The notes under the pieces were generated by a model. That model saw only the letters and a list, made by a program, of their open reading frames with translations, had not been told where the DNA came from and did no database searches. A stretch of 64,000 nucleotides of DNA from Methanomicrobiales archaeon HGW-Methanomicrobiales-3 (GTDB taxonomy: Archaea > Halobacteriota > Methanomicrobia > Methanomicrobiales > Methanospirillaceae): contig PGYK01000004.1 in the NCBI GenBank assembly GCA_002839605.1, forward strand, positions 173,351 through 237,350, in the 5' to 3' direction. The position numbers and the translations under genes are program-made. The first letter of the stretch is position 1. Each line of letters opens with the position of its first letter. Shown in pieces: positions 36,269 through 48,367 of the stretch.

Positions 36269-36706
36269 CTACGACGGAGAGGGAGTTGTTCCTGCATGCT
36301 CTGTTGCAGCGACCCCGGCCAGGTACGCAATCGTCCGGCCGGACTCCAGCCGTCTTCCCTCGCGGTCGATCTCCACGATAGTTGAGGGCATGACCTGGAA
36401 AAATCTCCACGTGCCGTGCCGGGACCGGATCCAGAGCTCGAGCGTGACCGCAGCATCGCGGGCGATGAGCCGGAGCCGTGCAAGATCGTTTTTGTAATAC
36501 TCTGCAAGTTCCGGGATCGATGCAAGGATCTTCGGCGCGAACATGATGCTCGCGAACACGATCGGGATCTTCGATACAATCGAGATGTCGTAGATCCGTT
36601 CCGGTCCGCCCATCGCCAGCTGGATGAAGCCGCGGGCTTTTGCTATCGGGACCGCGTCATCGATCGCCCGGTGGGGTCGCGGACCCCGGGGACGGCGGGC
36701 AGTCAT
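36269..36706 (-). CDS. Conserved hypothetical protein
   Basis: 145 residues. After an arginine/proline-rich N-terminus (about 1-25) come regular alpha-beta segments: SIVSKIPIVFASIMFAPKIL, AEYYKNDLARLRLIARDAAV, TLELWIRSRHGTWRFFQVMP. There are no metal motifs or TM helices. Looks like a small soluble domain restricted to related methanogens, but I cannot name the family. It has GGGGC just before its ATG. The neighbouring gap 36707-37033 is AT-rich with nothing I can identify. Confidence 0.55.
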   Translation of the reverse strand: MTARRPRGPRPHRAIDDAVPIAKARGFIQLAMGGPERIYDISIVSKIPIVFASIMFAPKILASIPELAEYYKNDLARLRLIARDAAVTLELWIRSRHGTWRFFQVMPSTIVEIDREGRRLESGRTIAYLAGVAATEHAGTTPSPS

Positions 36707-37033
36707 GGGCGGCCCCTTTGGTTTGTCATATGGGTTTTCATTGATACGGAATGTCTCCTGATTTTGTGGTCAACAGGCTGGCTTTACCGGCCCGGCTGAC
36801 AAAAAAACGCCGGGCCGGTTGTTCTTCTGGCTTTACAGTGCCGGAGTGAATGAACAGGATGGATGCTCTTCATTTAATGGCTTTTTAGTCAAACGATGCT
36901 GCGTCGGGGGTGGCAGGGGGCATCGTAACGAAAATTTTTTTTTAGCCCGTGCTGTCAATTGCCCTCTCCCGCCCGCACGTTTTACCGGTCAGATACTAAG
37001 CATTAAATCCGTCAACGTCCCTTTCGGTTTTGT
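36707..37033. other. Intergenic gap, no gene seen
   Basis: 327 bases between a minus-strand gene and the DJ-1 gene. A T-rich run (AAATTTTTTTTT near 36940-36951) and a GACAAAAAAACG stretch are seen. No conserved ORF, hairpin or repeat of the palindromic family was found. Confidence 0.6.
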
Positions 37034-37555
37034 ATGAAAGTCCTCATCGTCATTGCACCGGAAAAATTCAGGGACGAGGAACTGGCCGAGCCGGTTGCGG
37101 CATTGAAAGCTACCGGCATCGGGTACGACATCGCCTCAACCCGCCGCGGCACCTGTACCGGAATGCTGGGCGCAAAAGCCACCGCCATATCGCTTGATGA
37201 AGCAGACCCCAAGGCCTATGACGGGATCATCATTGTCGGGGGCGGGGGATCGCAGACCTATCTCTGGGATGACGACCTTCTCCAGCCCATGGTCCGGTTC
37301 TTCCATGACAAGATGAAGCCGGTCGGGGCAATCTGCCTTGCACCGGTTGTTCTCGCCCGGGCCGGCATCCTCAAAGGGATCAAGGCCACGTACTACGAGA
37401 GCCCGGTCTCGTTCCGGGAGATGAAAGCGGGCGGTGCAGTTCTCACAAACCAGCCGGTGGTAAGCGACAAGCGCATCGTGACCGCCAACGGTCCGGCTGC
37501 CGCAAAAGCATTTGCCGATACGTACATCAAAATGCTCACTGCTGTCGAGTGGTAA
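37034..37555 (+). CDS. DJ-1/PfpI-family protein
   Basis: 173 residues, normal for the family. The nucleophile elbow carries Cys in GAICLAPVVLARAGI (about residue 100), and IIIVGGGGSQTYLWDDDLL, with its conserved GG, precedes it. The Glu/His partners typical of PfpI proteases are not obvious by eye (the site lacks a His after the Cys), so this may be a glyoxalase/deglycase or stress protein rather than a peptidase. A T-rich tract (37556-37570) after the stop suggests transcript end. Confidence 0.82.
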   Translation: MKVLIVIAPEKFRDEELAEPVAALKATGIGYDIASTRRGTCTGMLGAKATAISLDEADPKAYDGIIIVGGGGSQTYLWDDDLLQPMVRFFHDKMKPVGAICLAPVVLARAGILKGIKATYYESPVSFREMKAGGAVLTNQPVVSDKRIVTANGPAAAKAFADTYIKMLTAVEW

Positions 37556-37735
37556 TTTCTTTTTTTTGTATTTTGCAGGCCGGACGTACTAAAGTATAAG
37601 TGATTTCGGGATACATCCCCTCCTGTTCATAAAAACGATAATCCCTCTCAATGAAAAAGAGGGAACCAATGCGTGACCGGGAGTTCCGGCAGGAAAGCCC
37701 CTGCCAAAAAACCCTGGTATTCGGGAAGGCGACAT

Positions 37736-38344
37736 ATGGAATTTACCGCAGTTCAGAAAGACGCAATGCAGGAGCTTGCCAATATCGGCGCCGCCCATTC
37801 GGCAACCACCCTCTCGCAATTGCTCAACAGCCAGATCGGCATGAGCGTGCCGGAGATTACCATTGTAGACATTGCTGATGTCAGCAGGGTTGTCTCAGAC
37901 GAACTGACAACAATGGTTATCTTTGAGTTGCAGGGAGATATCCCGCACGGCGGCTTTCTGATTTTGCACTTCCCCCGCGACTCAGCCATCAGGACCGCTC
38001 ATATCATGCAGGGAGAAGAATCAGCACCCCTGACCTTCTCGGAGATGGACCAGAGCGCCATCCTTGAAGTGGGCAACATCATGGTCTCTTCCTTTCTGAG
38101 TGCGTCGTCCGATCTCCTCGGGTTCAACCTGCTCCCCTCTCCCCCGGTGCTGGTTGTTGACATGGCCCACGCCGCCATCACCTCGCTCATTGCCCAGATG
38201 ACCGTTGAAGTGGACGATGTGATCCTCTTCCGGGTAAAACTCACCTCTGCCGAGCACAACATCGCGGGAAACATCCTCATCTTTTTAGAAGTCACGGCGC
38301 TCGAACGGATAGCCCGAAGACTCGAGGAGATGACAAAAGCCTGA
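37736..38344 (+). CDS. CheC-like chemotaxis phosphatase
   Basis: 202 residues from the ATG at 37736 (GGGAAGG upstream). Two CheC phosphatase half-sites are seen: MQELANIGAAHSATTLSQLL with the E-x2-N pattern at about residue 13, and SAILEVGNIMVSSFLSASSD in the second half. CheC dephosphorylates CheY-P. No che genes neighbour it, so it may act on one of the receiver-domain proteins in this window, or in a distant chemotaxis operon. Confidence 0.85.
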   Translation: MEFTAVQKDAMQELANIGAAHSATTLSQLLNSQIGMSVPEITIVDIADVSRVVSDELTTMVIFELQGDIPHGGFLILHFPRDSAIRTAHIMQGEESAPLTFSEMDQSAILEVGNIMVSSFLSASSDLLGFNLLPSPPVLVVDMAHAAITSLIAQMTVEVDDVILFRVKLTSAEHNIAGNILIFLEVTALERIARRLEEMTKA

Positions 38345-38369
38345 TCCGATACGAGAAAATTTTTCCCTG

Positions 38370-38609
38370 CTATTTTTTTCCATTGGTTGAATGAGTGTTG
38401 CCCGCGGGTCGTTTCTTCCACGCGTTTAAATTTTTACAGGCATGATCGAACGGAAGCCGGTGGCGGTCGCAGAAATACTGGTTGCAGAACTCGCAATGAA
38501 AGGGGAGATACGACCGCTCTCCGCAGAACGCGCAGGTCTCGTACAGGGGGTACTCTTTTTTTGGGAGAAGGTTTGCAAAGAAGGTACGGATCCTGCCAAT
38601 GATTCCCAT
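38370..38609 (-). CDS. AN1-type zinc finger protein
   Basis: 79 residues from the ATG at 38609 (a GTG at 38624 is possible). The chain holds CAFCGERSYLPFHCEFCNQY then CDRHRLPFDHAC, matching the AN1 pattern C-x2-C-x9-12-C-x1-2-C-x4-C-x2-H-x5-H-x-C, which binds two zinc ions. A hydrophobic N-terminal helix (GIIGRIRTFFANLL) precedes it. AN1 fingers occur in archaea with unknown roles. It is convergent with the CheC-like gene. Confidence 0.82.
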   Translation of the reverse strand: MGIIGRIRTFFANLLPKKEYPLYETCAFCGERSYLPFHCEFCNQYFCDRHRLPFDHACKNLNAWKKRPAGNTHSTNGKK

Positions 38610-38671
38610 GCGTGATACGTGCACTTTCCCGGATAAAAAATGAATTGATGGGATTTTTTTGCCGAGCGGCG

Positions 38672-38956
38672 TTACCGATCCGCACGGGAGAATTCGTCCG
38701 GGCGCTGGCGCTTCTGCTCATGCTCCTCAAGCATCCGCCGGATCTCGTCATGGACCTTCTGCTTGTCCAGGACTCCGGTGAACAGGATACGGACCCCTTC
38801 AAGGTCATCCTTGAGATAGGCTGCCTCATCGTACAGAACGAGGGCAATCTCTCCCTCATTCCCAAAAACATGCTCCTCCCGCTCGCCCTGCATGTACCGC
38901 TCGCGCTGTTCCCGTGTCGGGGCTGCATATTTACTGTCATACCGGAAAACACCCAT
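38672..38956 (-). CDS. Small conserved hypothetical protein
   Basis: 94 residues from the ATG at 38956, preceded by AAGGGA; an earlier ATG at 38977 has a poorer site. It is a mainly charged protein (REQRERYMQGEREEHVFG, EGVRILFTGVLDKQKVHDEI) with no TM helix or metal motif. Downstream it is followed by the AN1 gene after 62 bases on the same strand, so both may be cotranscribed. Function unknown. Confidence 0.55.
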   Translation of the reverse strand: MGVFRYDSKYAAPTREQRERYMQGEREEHVFGNEGEIALVLYDEAAYLKDDLEGVRILFTGVLDKQKVHDEIRRMLEEHEQKRQRPDEFSRADR

Positions 38957-39114
38957 AACGTTCCCTTGCGATCTCATGTTGGCAGGCCGGGGGTTAAAGG
39001 TACGGAGCGGGGAGTGAATGTATCATTTCCCGGTGCAGAACGATTATTAACCTCTACAGGAAGATTCAACACAAAAACGGATCTGTTCCGGCTTTTTAGA
39101 GAAGGAGACTTGCA

Positions 39115-41550
39115 ATGCCCGATGCGGAGAAGAAGAAGAAGGCTGAACTGAAGATCACCGGCATGCACTGCGCAACCTGTGCCATCTCGGTTGAAGAGGC
39201 GCTTGCGGCAGTCAGTGATGTCGAGACTGCGCAGGTAAACTTCGGGACTGAGACTGCCCGCGTGGAATATGACCCGCAGAAGGTCTCGCTTGCAGCACTC
39301 GAAGCTGCCGTGAAGGGTGCCGGCTACGACACCATCAACCAGACAATCACGGTCAAAGTCGGCGGGATGATGTGCGCCACCTGTGTCGAAACGATCGAAT
39401 CAGCGCTTCGTGCACTCCCGGGCGTTCTTACTGCATCCGTGAATCTCGGGGCAGAGACTGCACGGGTCACCTTCAACCCGTCAGTCAGCACTCTGGAAGA
39501 CATTAAAACAGCAATCAGTGACGCGGGATACCAGTACCTGGGAATCTCGGGCGAGGAGAACGATACGCTTGAGCAGGAGGTACGAAGGCGGGATCTCCAT
39601 GACAAATTCGTCCGGTTCATGGTCGGGTTCGCGGTGAGCATCCCGCTCATGATCGCGATGTTTGTGCCGCTTCCCGTTTCCATGCACACGCTCGCGCTTG
39701 TCATGTTTGTCATCGCAACACCGGTCTTTGTCTTTGTTGCAGGCCCGATCTTCCGTGCGGCATGGATGGCGCTCCGGAACCGGACCCTCTCCATGGACGT
39801 CATGTACGCGATGGGGACCGGTGTCTCGTACATTGCAAGCGTGATGGGGACCTTTGGCATCGTGCTGACGCACGAGTTCATGTTCTACGACACGGCGATC
39901 ATGCTCGCCGCCTTCCTGATGCTCGGCCGGTACCTTGAGGCCCGGGCCAAAGGCCGGACCTCGGACGCGATCCGGAAGCTTGCCGGGCTCCGGCAGAAGA
40001 CCGCAACACTCCTCCGGAACGGCACTGAAGTCGAGGTCGCGGTCGATGACGTGGTTATCGGTGACCTGATGATGGTGAGGCCGGGCGTGAAGATCCCGGT
40101 CGATGGCGACGTGGTGAATGGCGAGAGTTACGTGGACGAGTCGATGATCACGGGCGAGCCCGTGCCGGCTCTCCGCACGGCAGGGAGCCCGGTTGTCGGC
40201 GGGGCACTCAACACCAACAGCGTCCTTGTGGTCCGGGCCACCCGGGTCGGGCGGGAGACCGTGCTTGCCCGGATCATTGCCATGGTAGAAGAGGCGCAGG
40301 GGTCAAAACCCCCGGTCCAGCGGATCGCTGACACCGTGGTTGCCTATTTTATTCCCGCGGTGCTCGTGATAGCAACGGGATCGTTTCTGGTCTGGTACTT
40401 TATATTCCAAGCAACGGCCCTCTTCTCGCTGACGGCGTTCATCTCCGTGCTCGTGGTAGCCTGCCCCTGTGCACTCGGGCTTGCCACGCCAACGGCGGTT
40501 ACAGTCGGGGTTGGGAGGGGCGCCGAACTCGGGATCCTGATCCGGAACGGTGAGGCCCTGGAGACCGCGGAACGGATTACCACGGTCATTTTTGACAAGA
40601 CCGGAACCCTCACGAAAGGAAAACCCGAAGTGACTGACATCATCCCTTCCGGAATACCGGAAGAAACGCTCCTGATGCTCGCTGCCGCTGTCGAGAAGAA
40701 CTCACAGCATCCCCTTGCTCTTGCCATTGTCCGGAACGCTGAAGAGAAGGGCGTCTCCATTCCGGCAGGAGAGCAGTTCGACACCTTTGGCGGGCTTGGG
40801 GTATCGGCTGTGGTTCTTGACGAGATGGTCCGGGTCGGGAACCGTGCGTTCCTGCTGGAGGGCGGCGTGCAGGTCCCGCAGGAGACCGAAGAGCGCGTAG
40901 CTGCCCTTGAGAGCCAGGGGAAGACTGCCGTGCTGGTTGCTGCCGGGACCCGGTTTGCCGGCGTGATTGCAATCGCTGACACTGTAAAAGAGACAAGCGC
41001 AGCCGCAGTCGCTGCGCTCAAAGCAATGGGAATTTCCGTTGCCATGATAACGGGAGACAACCAGCGGACGGCCGACGCCATTGCAGCGCGGACCGGCATC
41101 AGTACGGTGATTGCCGGGGTTCTCCCGGCAGGAAAGGAGCAGGAGGTCCGGCTCCTCCAGGATGGCGGTGCCGTGGTCGCGTTTGTGGGCGACGGCATCA
41201 ACGACGCGCCGGCCCTTGCGCGGGCGGACGTGGGGATCGCTATCGGGAGCGGGACGGATGTTGCCATCGAGAGCGGCGATATCGTGCTCATCCGCGACGA
41301 CCTGCTCGATTCTGTTGCCGCAATCCAGCTCGCCCGGAAGGTGATGGGCCGGATCAGGGCAAACATCTTCTGGGCATTTGCCTACAATGCTGCCCTAATA
41401 CCGGTCGCAGCCGGTCTCCTCTATCCGTCATTTGCGATAACTTTCGAGCCGGAACTTGCAGCCCTTGCCATGGCGGCAAGCTCGGTGACGGTGGTTACGC
41501 TCTCGCTCCTGCTCAAAACCTATATACCCCCGGCAAAGAAAGGAGGATAA
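39115..41550 (+). CDS. copA: Copper-exporting P1B-type ATPase
   Basis: 811 residues. Two N-terminal heavy-metal domains, GMHCATC (about 15-21) and GMMCATC (about 83-89). Eight TM helices with CPC motif (VVACPCALGLATPTAV), the phosphorylation site DKTGTLTKGKPE, TGE-type actuator (MITGEPVPA), HP locus (QHPLALAIV), GDGINDAPALARADVG and a conserved C-terminal pair of helices. It exports Cu(I). A good ribosome site AAGGAG precedes it. A small YHS gene starts 13 bases later. Confidence 0.96.
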   Translation: MPDAEKKKKAELKITGMHCATCAISVEEALAAVSDVETAQVNFGTETARVEYDPQKVSLAALEAAVKGAGYDTINQTITVKVGGMMCATCVETIESALRALPGVLTASVNLGAETARVTFNPSVSTLEDIKTAISDAGYQYLGISGEENDTLEQEVRRRDLHDKFVRFMVGFAVSIPLMIAMFVPLPVSMHTLALVMFVIATPVFVFVAGPIFRAAWMALRNRTLSMDVMYAMGTGVSYIASVMGTFGIVLTHEFMFYDTAIMLAAFLMLGRYLEARAKGRTSDAIRKLAGLRQKTATLLRNGTEVEVAVDDVVIGDLMMVRPGVKIPVDGDVVNGESYVDESMITGEPVPALRTAGSPVVGGALNTNSVLVVRATRVGRETVLARIIAMVEEAQGSKPPVQRIADTVVAYFIPAVLVIATGSFLVWYFIFQATALFSLTAFISVLVVACPCALGLATPTAVTVGVGRGAELGILIRNGEALETAERITTVIFDKTGTLTKGKPEVTDIIPSGIPEETLLMLAAAVEKNSQHPLALAIVRNAEEKGVSIPAGEQFDTFGGLGVSAVVLDEMVRVGNRAFLLEGGVQVPQETEERVAALESQGKTAVLVAAGTRFAGVIAIADTVKETSAAAVAALKAMGISVAMITGDNQRTADAIAARTGISTVIAGVLPAGKEQEVRLLQDGGAVVAFVGDGINDAPALARADVGIAIGSGTDVAIESGDIVLIRDDLLDSVAAIQLARKVMGRIRANIFWAFAYNAALIPVAAGLLYPSFAITFEPELAALAMAASSVTVVTLSLLLKTYIPPAKKGG

Positions 41551-41562
41551 CTGAGGTGCTGT

Positions 41563-41703
41563 ATGGCAATTGACCCAATCTGCAAGATGACTGTCGATGA
41601 AAAGACGGCAAGGTTCACGAGCGAGTACAAAGGAAAGACGTATTATTTCTGTGCCCCGGGCTGCAAGAAGAAGTTCGATGCCGAACCGGAAAAGTACGCG
41701 TAA
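41563..41703 (+). CDS. 46-residue YHS-domain protein
   Basis: Short but clear: MAIDPICKMTVDEKTARFTS then YKGKTYYFCAPGCKKKFDAE, ending EPEKYA. The YHS domain is metal-binding and usually follows copper pumps as a separate module or as a fused end. Starts 13 bases after copA with GAGG upstream, so it is cotranscribed. It probably hands copper to CopA or stores it. The ORF is short enough to be missed by ordinary minimum-length filters. Confidence 0.88.
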   Translation: MAIDPICKMTVDEKTARFTSEYKGKTYYFCAPGCKKKFDAEPEKYA

Positions 41704-41823
41704 CGAAAAATCTCATTTCTTTCTCTCATTACCACAGTCCTGAAGGATACTTTAAGTGAGAAGGGCGCAAAAGTCTGGTTATAGCACCATTCACCAGCCA
41801 CGCGCTTATCCGGTGACCACTCC

Positions 41824-42840
41824 ATGAAAACCGACATGCCCTTATCCAAACCCATCCGCCGTTTTCTCACCCATACCGAAGAGACCCTAAATACCGAGAT
41901 CTCGCTCCTGCGCCAGCCGGAAGCCGACCCGGGCGGTACCCTCGTGGACAAGTATACCTATGACATCGACACTAATGTCATCATCTTCCCCGCCCAGTAT
42001 GTCGGGCTCTTGAAAGATTTTGTCATCGCGAAGCACTGCACCCACTTGATGATGAAGGGGGCGGCAGCAGAGAAAGCAAAATACCTGGTCTGCTCGTATA
42101 ACGAAGAGTCGATCTATAAGGGTATGCGGCAGATCTACATCGATGCACTCAAGGACGAGGCAAAGAAGGAGAAAAAACTCCCGGTCCAGAAACTCATCCA
42201 GATGCTCTTCATTCTCTTCACGCATTTCAACGATGACTTGAACGAGCTCCCGTGGAATACCATCATCAATGCCGGCGTGTACCACCGGATGCCCAAGATC
42301 CGGAAAACCCAGCTCTACCACGTGATGAAGGAGAGCAAGAATGACATGGACGAGATGATGGACCAGGAGTCGATCGTCCCGCGCCGGTATTTCGTCCTGA
42401 ACAAGGCGATGTTTTATGCCCGCGACATGTACCTTGCAAAGACCCTTCCTGCGGATGAACTGATCCCGGTCATCAATATCCCGCAGATGAAAAAATTCAA
42501 TCACCTCGAAGTGAAGGAGATGCTCACCACCCGCTGGACAAATACCGCATGGTACCAGTCAAAGGTTTTTGGGGACAACATGCTCAGCCTGATCGAACGG
42601 CCGCTTGGTCCGGTCAAGTGGAACGATCCGCCAACGCTGGACTATTACTATGATCTCTACAAAGTCGGGGTCCTGGTTACCGACAACCTCATCTCCTACA
42701 TGACCATGCGGGACTGGTTTGTCTGGGAGGAGCCAAAACAACTGCTCAAAGCCAAGGAGGGGGAGAAGGAATTCGAGAGATCTGCCCTTAAGAAGATCTT
42801 TGGCGATCTGATAACCGATACCCTGGAGGAGAAGGCATGA
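41824..42840 (+). CDS. Conserved hypothetical protein, all-alpha
   Basis: 338 residues without TM helices or named motif. Rich in charged and aromatic residues (YKGMRQIYIDALKDEAKK, MRDWFVWEEPKQLLKAKEG) with regular helices. Near the middle LPVQKLIQMLFILFTHFNDD; a conserved MMDQESIVPRRYFVLNKAMF segment. No relation I can name. Followed after 31 bases by the TPR gene, so they are likely one operon. Confidence 0.6.
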   Translation: MKTDMPLSKPIRRFLTHTEETLNTEISLLRQPEADPGGTLVDKYTYDIDTNVIIFPAQYVGLLKDFVIAKHCTHLMMKGAAAEKAKYLVCSYNEESIYKGMRQIYIDALKDEAKKEKKLPVQKLIQMLFILFTHFNDDLNELPWNTIINAGVYHRMPKIRKTQLYHVMKESKNDMDEMMDQESIVPRRYFVLNKAMFYARDMYLAKTLPADELIPVINIPQMKKFNHLEVKEMLTTRWTNTAWYQSKVFGDNMLSLIERPLGPVKWNDPPTLDYYYDLYKVGVLVTDNLISYMTMRDWFVWEEPKQLLKAKEGEKEFERSALKKIFGDLITDTLEEKA

Positions 42841-42871
42841 GCCGGTGGCACAGACTCCGGGAGGTGGCAGT

Positions 42872-43333
42872 ATGCCGGTAAAGGAAGTCATTGAACTGTT
42901 GCGGAAAGCCAAAGCATTTGCACGGCGGACAAAGTACAAGGAGGCGCTCGCCCATATCGAAAAAGCCCTCACGATGGATCCACGGTACCAGGAGAGCTGG
43001 TTCTTACGGGGATCGGTCTATGCCGATACCGGCCGGTACCGGGAGGCGCTTGCTGACTGCGAGAAAGCGATCTCGATCGACCAGAATTATGCCGATGCCT
43101 GGACGAAGAAGAGCGTGGTGCTCTATAATCTTGAACGGTACGAGGAGGCCCTGCTCGCGAGCACCCGGGCGTCTTCCCTGAATGGCAACGATGTGACGGC
43201 ATGGTACATGAAAGGGGTCTGTCTCGATGAACTGGGAAAGAGCGATGAGGCGCAGATCGCGTATGGCAAGTCCCTGGAACTCGAGATCATCCTTGACATG
43301 AAAAACGAGCAGGATCGGGCCAGGCGCCGGTAA
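42872..43333 (+). CDS. TPR-repeat protein
   Basis: 153 residues from the ATG at 42872, with GGGAGGTGGCAG upstream. Four TPR units can be counted: KYKEALAHIEKALTMDPRY, RYREALADCEKAISIDQNY, RYEEALLASTRASSLNGND, and the last with GVCLDELGKSDEAQIAYGKS. No TM or catalytic motif; a scaffold. Its repeats resemble the TPR part of the receiver-PAS-TPR protein at 43981. Confidence 0.85.
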   Translation: MPVKEVIELLRKAKAFARRTKYKEALAHIEKALTMDPRYQESWFLRGSVYADTGRYREALADCEKAISIDQNYADAWTKKSVVLYNLERYEEALLASTRASSLNGNDVTAWYMKGVCLDELGKSDEAQIAYGKSLELEIILDMKNEQDRARRR

Positions 43334-43440
43334 TTCCCGTTCTCTTCAGACCACATTTTTCTCCGGCAGGATCTCTTCTGCTGCATTACCAAAGGATTAT
43401 TATTTAAAAAACCCATGAACGATCTGTTGGAGGTAATCCG

Positions 43441-43929
43441 ATGCTGTCAAAAACCATGGAAGAAGCACTCAACCGGCAGGTCAACCGCGAGTTTTACTCG
43501 GCATACCTGTACCTTGCCATGTCTGCCTATTTCGAATCCGCAGGAATGAAAGGGTTTGCCCAATGGATGCGCATCCAGTCAAAAGAGGAGCGGATGCATG
43601 GGGAGAAGATCTATGACTACATCCTTGCCCGCGGCGGCAAAATCGCGCTTGGCGATATCGAGGCACCCCGGGCAAAGTGGACATCTGCCGGTAAGGTCTT
43701 TGAAGAGGTTGTATCGCACGAGCAGAAAGTGACCGGGATGATCCATGCCTTAGTCGATCTGGCAATCAGGGAGAAAGACCATGCCAGCTTTGAGATGCTC
43801 CAGTGGTTTGTCAAAGAACAGGTTGAGGAAGAGGCAAGCGCAGGCGATGTCCTGAACCAGATCAACGTTCTCGGGGATGTTGTCGGTCACCTGTTCTGGC
43901 TCGACCACGAGCTCGGCAAACGGGAATAA
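43441..43929 (+). CDS. Ferritin
   Basis: 162 residues, normal for bacterial/archaeal ferritin (Ftn type). The ferroxidase residues lie in QVNREFYSAYLYLAMSAYF (Glu of helix A), EERMHGEKIYDYI (Glu and His of helix B) and QVEEEASAGDVLNQI. The subunit assembles into a 24-mer iron store. Excellent TTGGAGGT ribosome site, and TTATTTAAAA at about 43399-43408 looks like the TATA element. Confidence 0.93.
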   Translation: MLSKTMEEALNRQVNREFYSAYLYLAMSAYFESAGMKGFAQWMRIQSKEERMHGEKIYDYILARGGKIALGDIEAPRAKWTSAGKVFEEVVSHEQKVTGMIHALVDLAIREKDHASFEMLQWFVKEQVEEEASAGDVLNQINVLGDVVGHLFWLDHELGKRE

Positions 43930-43980
43930 CCACCACCATCTTTTTCTTTTTATACAGACTTCTGTTACGTAAGGTACCTG

Positions 43981-45357
43981 ATGCAGTCGGTTCTGGTTGT
44001 TGATGATGAACCCGTGATGCTGGATTCGGCAAAGACATTTCTTGAACGCTTTGGAAACATGGATGTCCGGTGCGCGGGTTCGGCCAAAGAGGCGCTCGGC
44101 ATTCTTGCAGATTCCACGTTCGATGCCCTTGTTGTTGATTATTCCCTTCCCGAGATCTCGGGCATTGAGATGCTCAAGATTCTCAGGACCAAGGGGGATA
44201 CAACACCCATCATCATCTTTACCGGGGTCGGCAGGGAGCACGCAGCCATTGAAGCACTGAACAATGGCGCTGACTTTTTCTTAAAGAAAGGCGAGAGCCC
44301 GTCTTCGGAGTTCCGACAGCTTGTTCATATGATCAACCAGGCCGCGGAACGCCGGCTTGTCGGGAGATCGCTTGGCACGTCCCGGAAACTGCTGGAGGAG
44401 ACGATACGGTTCTTTCCGGATGCGGCATATGCCATTGATCGAGAGACACGAGTTGTTGCATGGAACCAGGCAATGACCGACCTGACCGGCATTGATGCAA
44501 AGGATATCATCGGGAAGAACGGGGGAGTTCATGCCATCCCGTTCTTTGGCAGGGCGCACCCGATGCTCACCGAGCTGGTCTTTGAGGATGAGGGCGCCAT
44601 CACCCGCCATAAGTATACGATCGTCAGCCGGGATGAGGGCACGGTCTGTGCATGGACGGTTGCAAGGGCAGATGGCGGGGATGAGCGGGTCATTTGGATG
44701 AAAGCCGCCGCACTCCACGATGCCAAAGGGGCATTTGTCGGGGCGATAGGTGCCGTGCGGGATATCACCGGCGAGATCGGGCCCGAACTGCTGCGGCAGC
44801 AGCGGGAAGGGGCGTCCGGACAGGAGCCGGCAACCCGGCCTGCACCATCGCAGGGACAGATGCTCGGGCGCCTGATGGGACGGGCGAAGTCAAGTCACCG
44901 GGAGGGCCTCCGGCTCTCGTACCGCGAGGCGAAGTATGCCGAGGCAATCGGGCATTTTGACAAGGCGATCGAGATCGATCCCGCGCATGCAGCGGCATGG
45001 CATGACCGGGGGGTCTGCCTGCGCGAACTGGGCAGGGATGCCGAAGCGCTGAAGAGTTTTGTCCGGGCGGTTGAACTTGCTCCGGACGATGAGGAGTTTT
45101 TGTTCAGTTCTGCCGAGATGCTCAAAAGGATCGCGATCCTGCGGGGCAGGAAGAGCTATTTCGAGGGTGCTGCAAAAACTTATGAGCGGATCGTTGAGAT
45201 CAATCCCAACCATGCCGATGCCTGGAACAGTCTTGGGATCTGTATGAAAGAACTGGGCAGGGATCACACGGCAGCACAGTATTTTGGCCGGGCACAGGGC
45301 ATCATCCGCCAGAACAAGGCTTCCAAAAAAGTCAGGAATTTTGATCAGCTGGTCTGA
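43981..45357 (+). CDS. Receiver / PAS / TPR protein
   Basis: 458 residues. Receiver at 1-120 (VVDDEPVM; phosphoacceptor in ALVVDYSLPEISG; Lys in FFLKKGES). PAS at about 140-260 (PDAAYAIDRETRVVAWNQAM and a PAC segment GAVRDITGEIGPELL). A C-terminal set of TPR units from about 305 (REAKYAEAIGHFDKAIEIDP, GRDAEALKSFVRAVELAPDD, ILRGRKSYFEGAAKTYERIV). No kinase or DNA-binding domain, so output is by protein contact. ATG preceded by AAGGTACCTG. Confidence 0.88.
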   Translation: MQSVLVVDDEPVMLDSAKTFLERFGNMDVRCAGSAKEALGILADSTFDALVVDYSLPEISGIEMLKILRTKGDTTPIIIFTGVGREHAAIEALNNGADFFLKKGESPSSEFRQLVHMINQAAERRLVGRSLGTSRKLLEETIRFFPDAAYAIDRETRVVAWNQAMTDLTGIDAKDIIGKNGGVHAIPFFGRAHPMLTELVFEDEGAITRHKYTIVSRDEGTVCAWTVARADGGDERVIWMKAAALHDAKGAFVGAIGAVRDITGEIGPELLRQQREGASGQEPATRPAPSQGQMLGRLMGRAKSSHREGLRLSYREAKYAEAIGHFDKAIEIDPAHAAAWHDRGVCLRELGRDAEALKSFVRAVELAPDDEEFLFSSAEMLKRIAILRGRKSYFEGAAKTYERIVEINPNHADAWNSLGICMKELGRDHTAAQYFGRAQGIIRQNKASKKVRNFDQLV

Positions 45358-45423
45358 CCTGCAACCGATAATTTCACCTGATGTGGGGGAGTATAATCTT
45401 TTACGAGGAGTGAAAACGCGGAA

Positions 45424-48248
<2,825 letters not shown>

Positions 48249-48262
48249 CCCTTTTTTTGTTG
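48249..48262 (+). terminator. T-run terminator after gdhA
   Basis: CCCTTTTTTTGTTG directly follows the gdhA stop codon. Archaeal transcription ends at T-rich tracts without need of a hairpin; none is seen here. The next gene on the same strand starts about 105 bases on. Confidence 0.5.
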
Positions 48263-48367
48263 CGGGCATTTTTATCTCAAAAGAAAACCAGCCTGACATC
48301 TCAGTGACTGAATGATTTCGAAGGCAGGTTGTTATTTACTAGTACCGCTGAGATTTTACCACGTATC

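Noticed and set aside
40344..41366. 340-codon open frame opposite copA
   Set aside because: Low-complexity serine/alanine-rich product and no start signal; shadow of a strongly supported gene.
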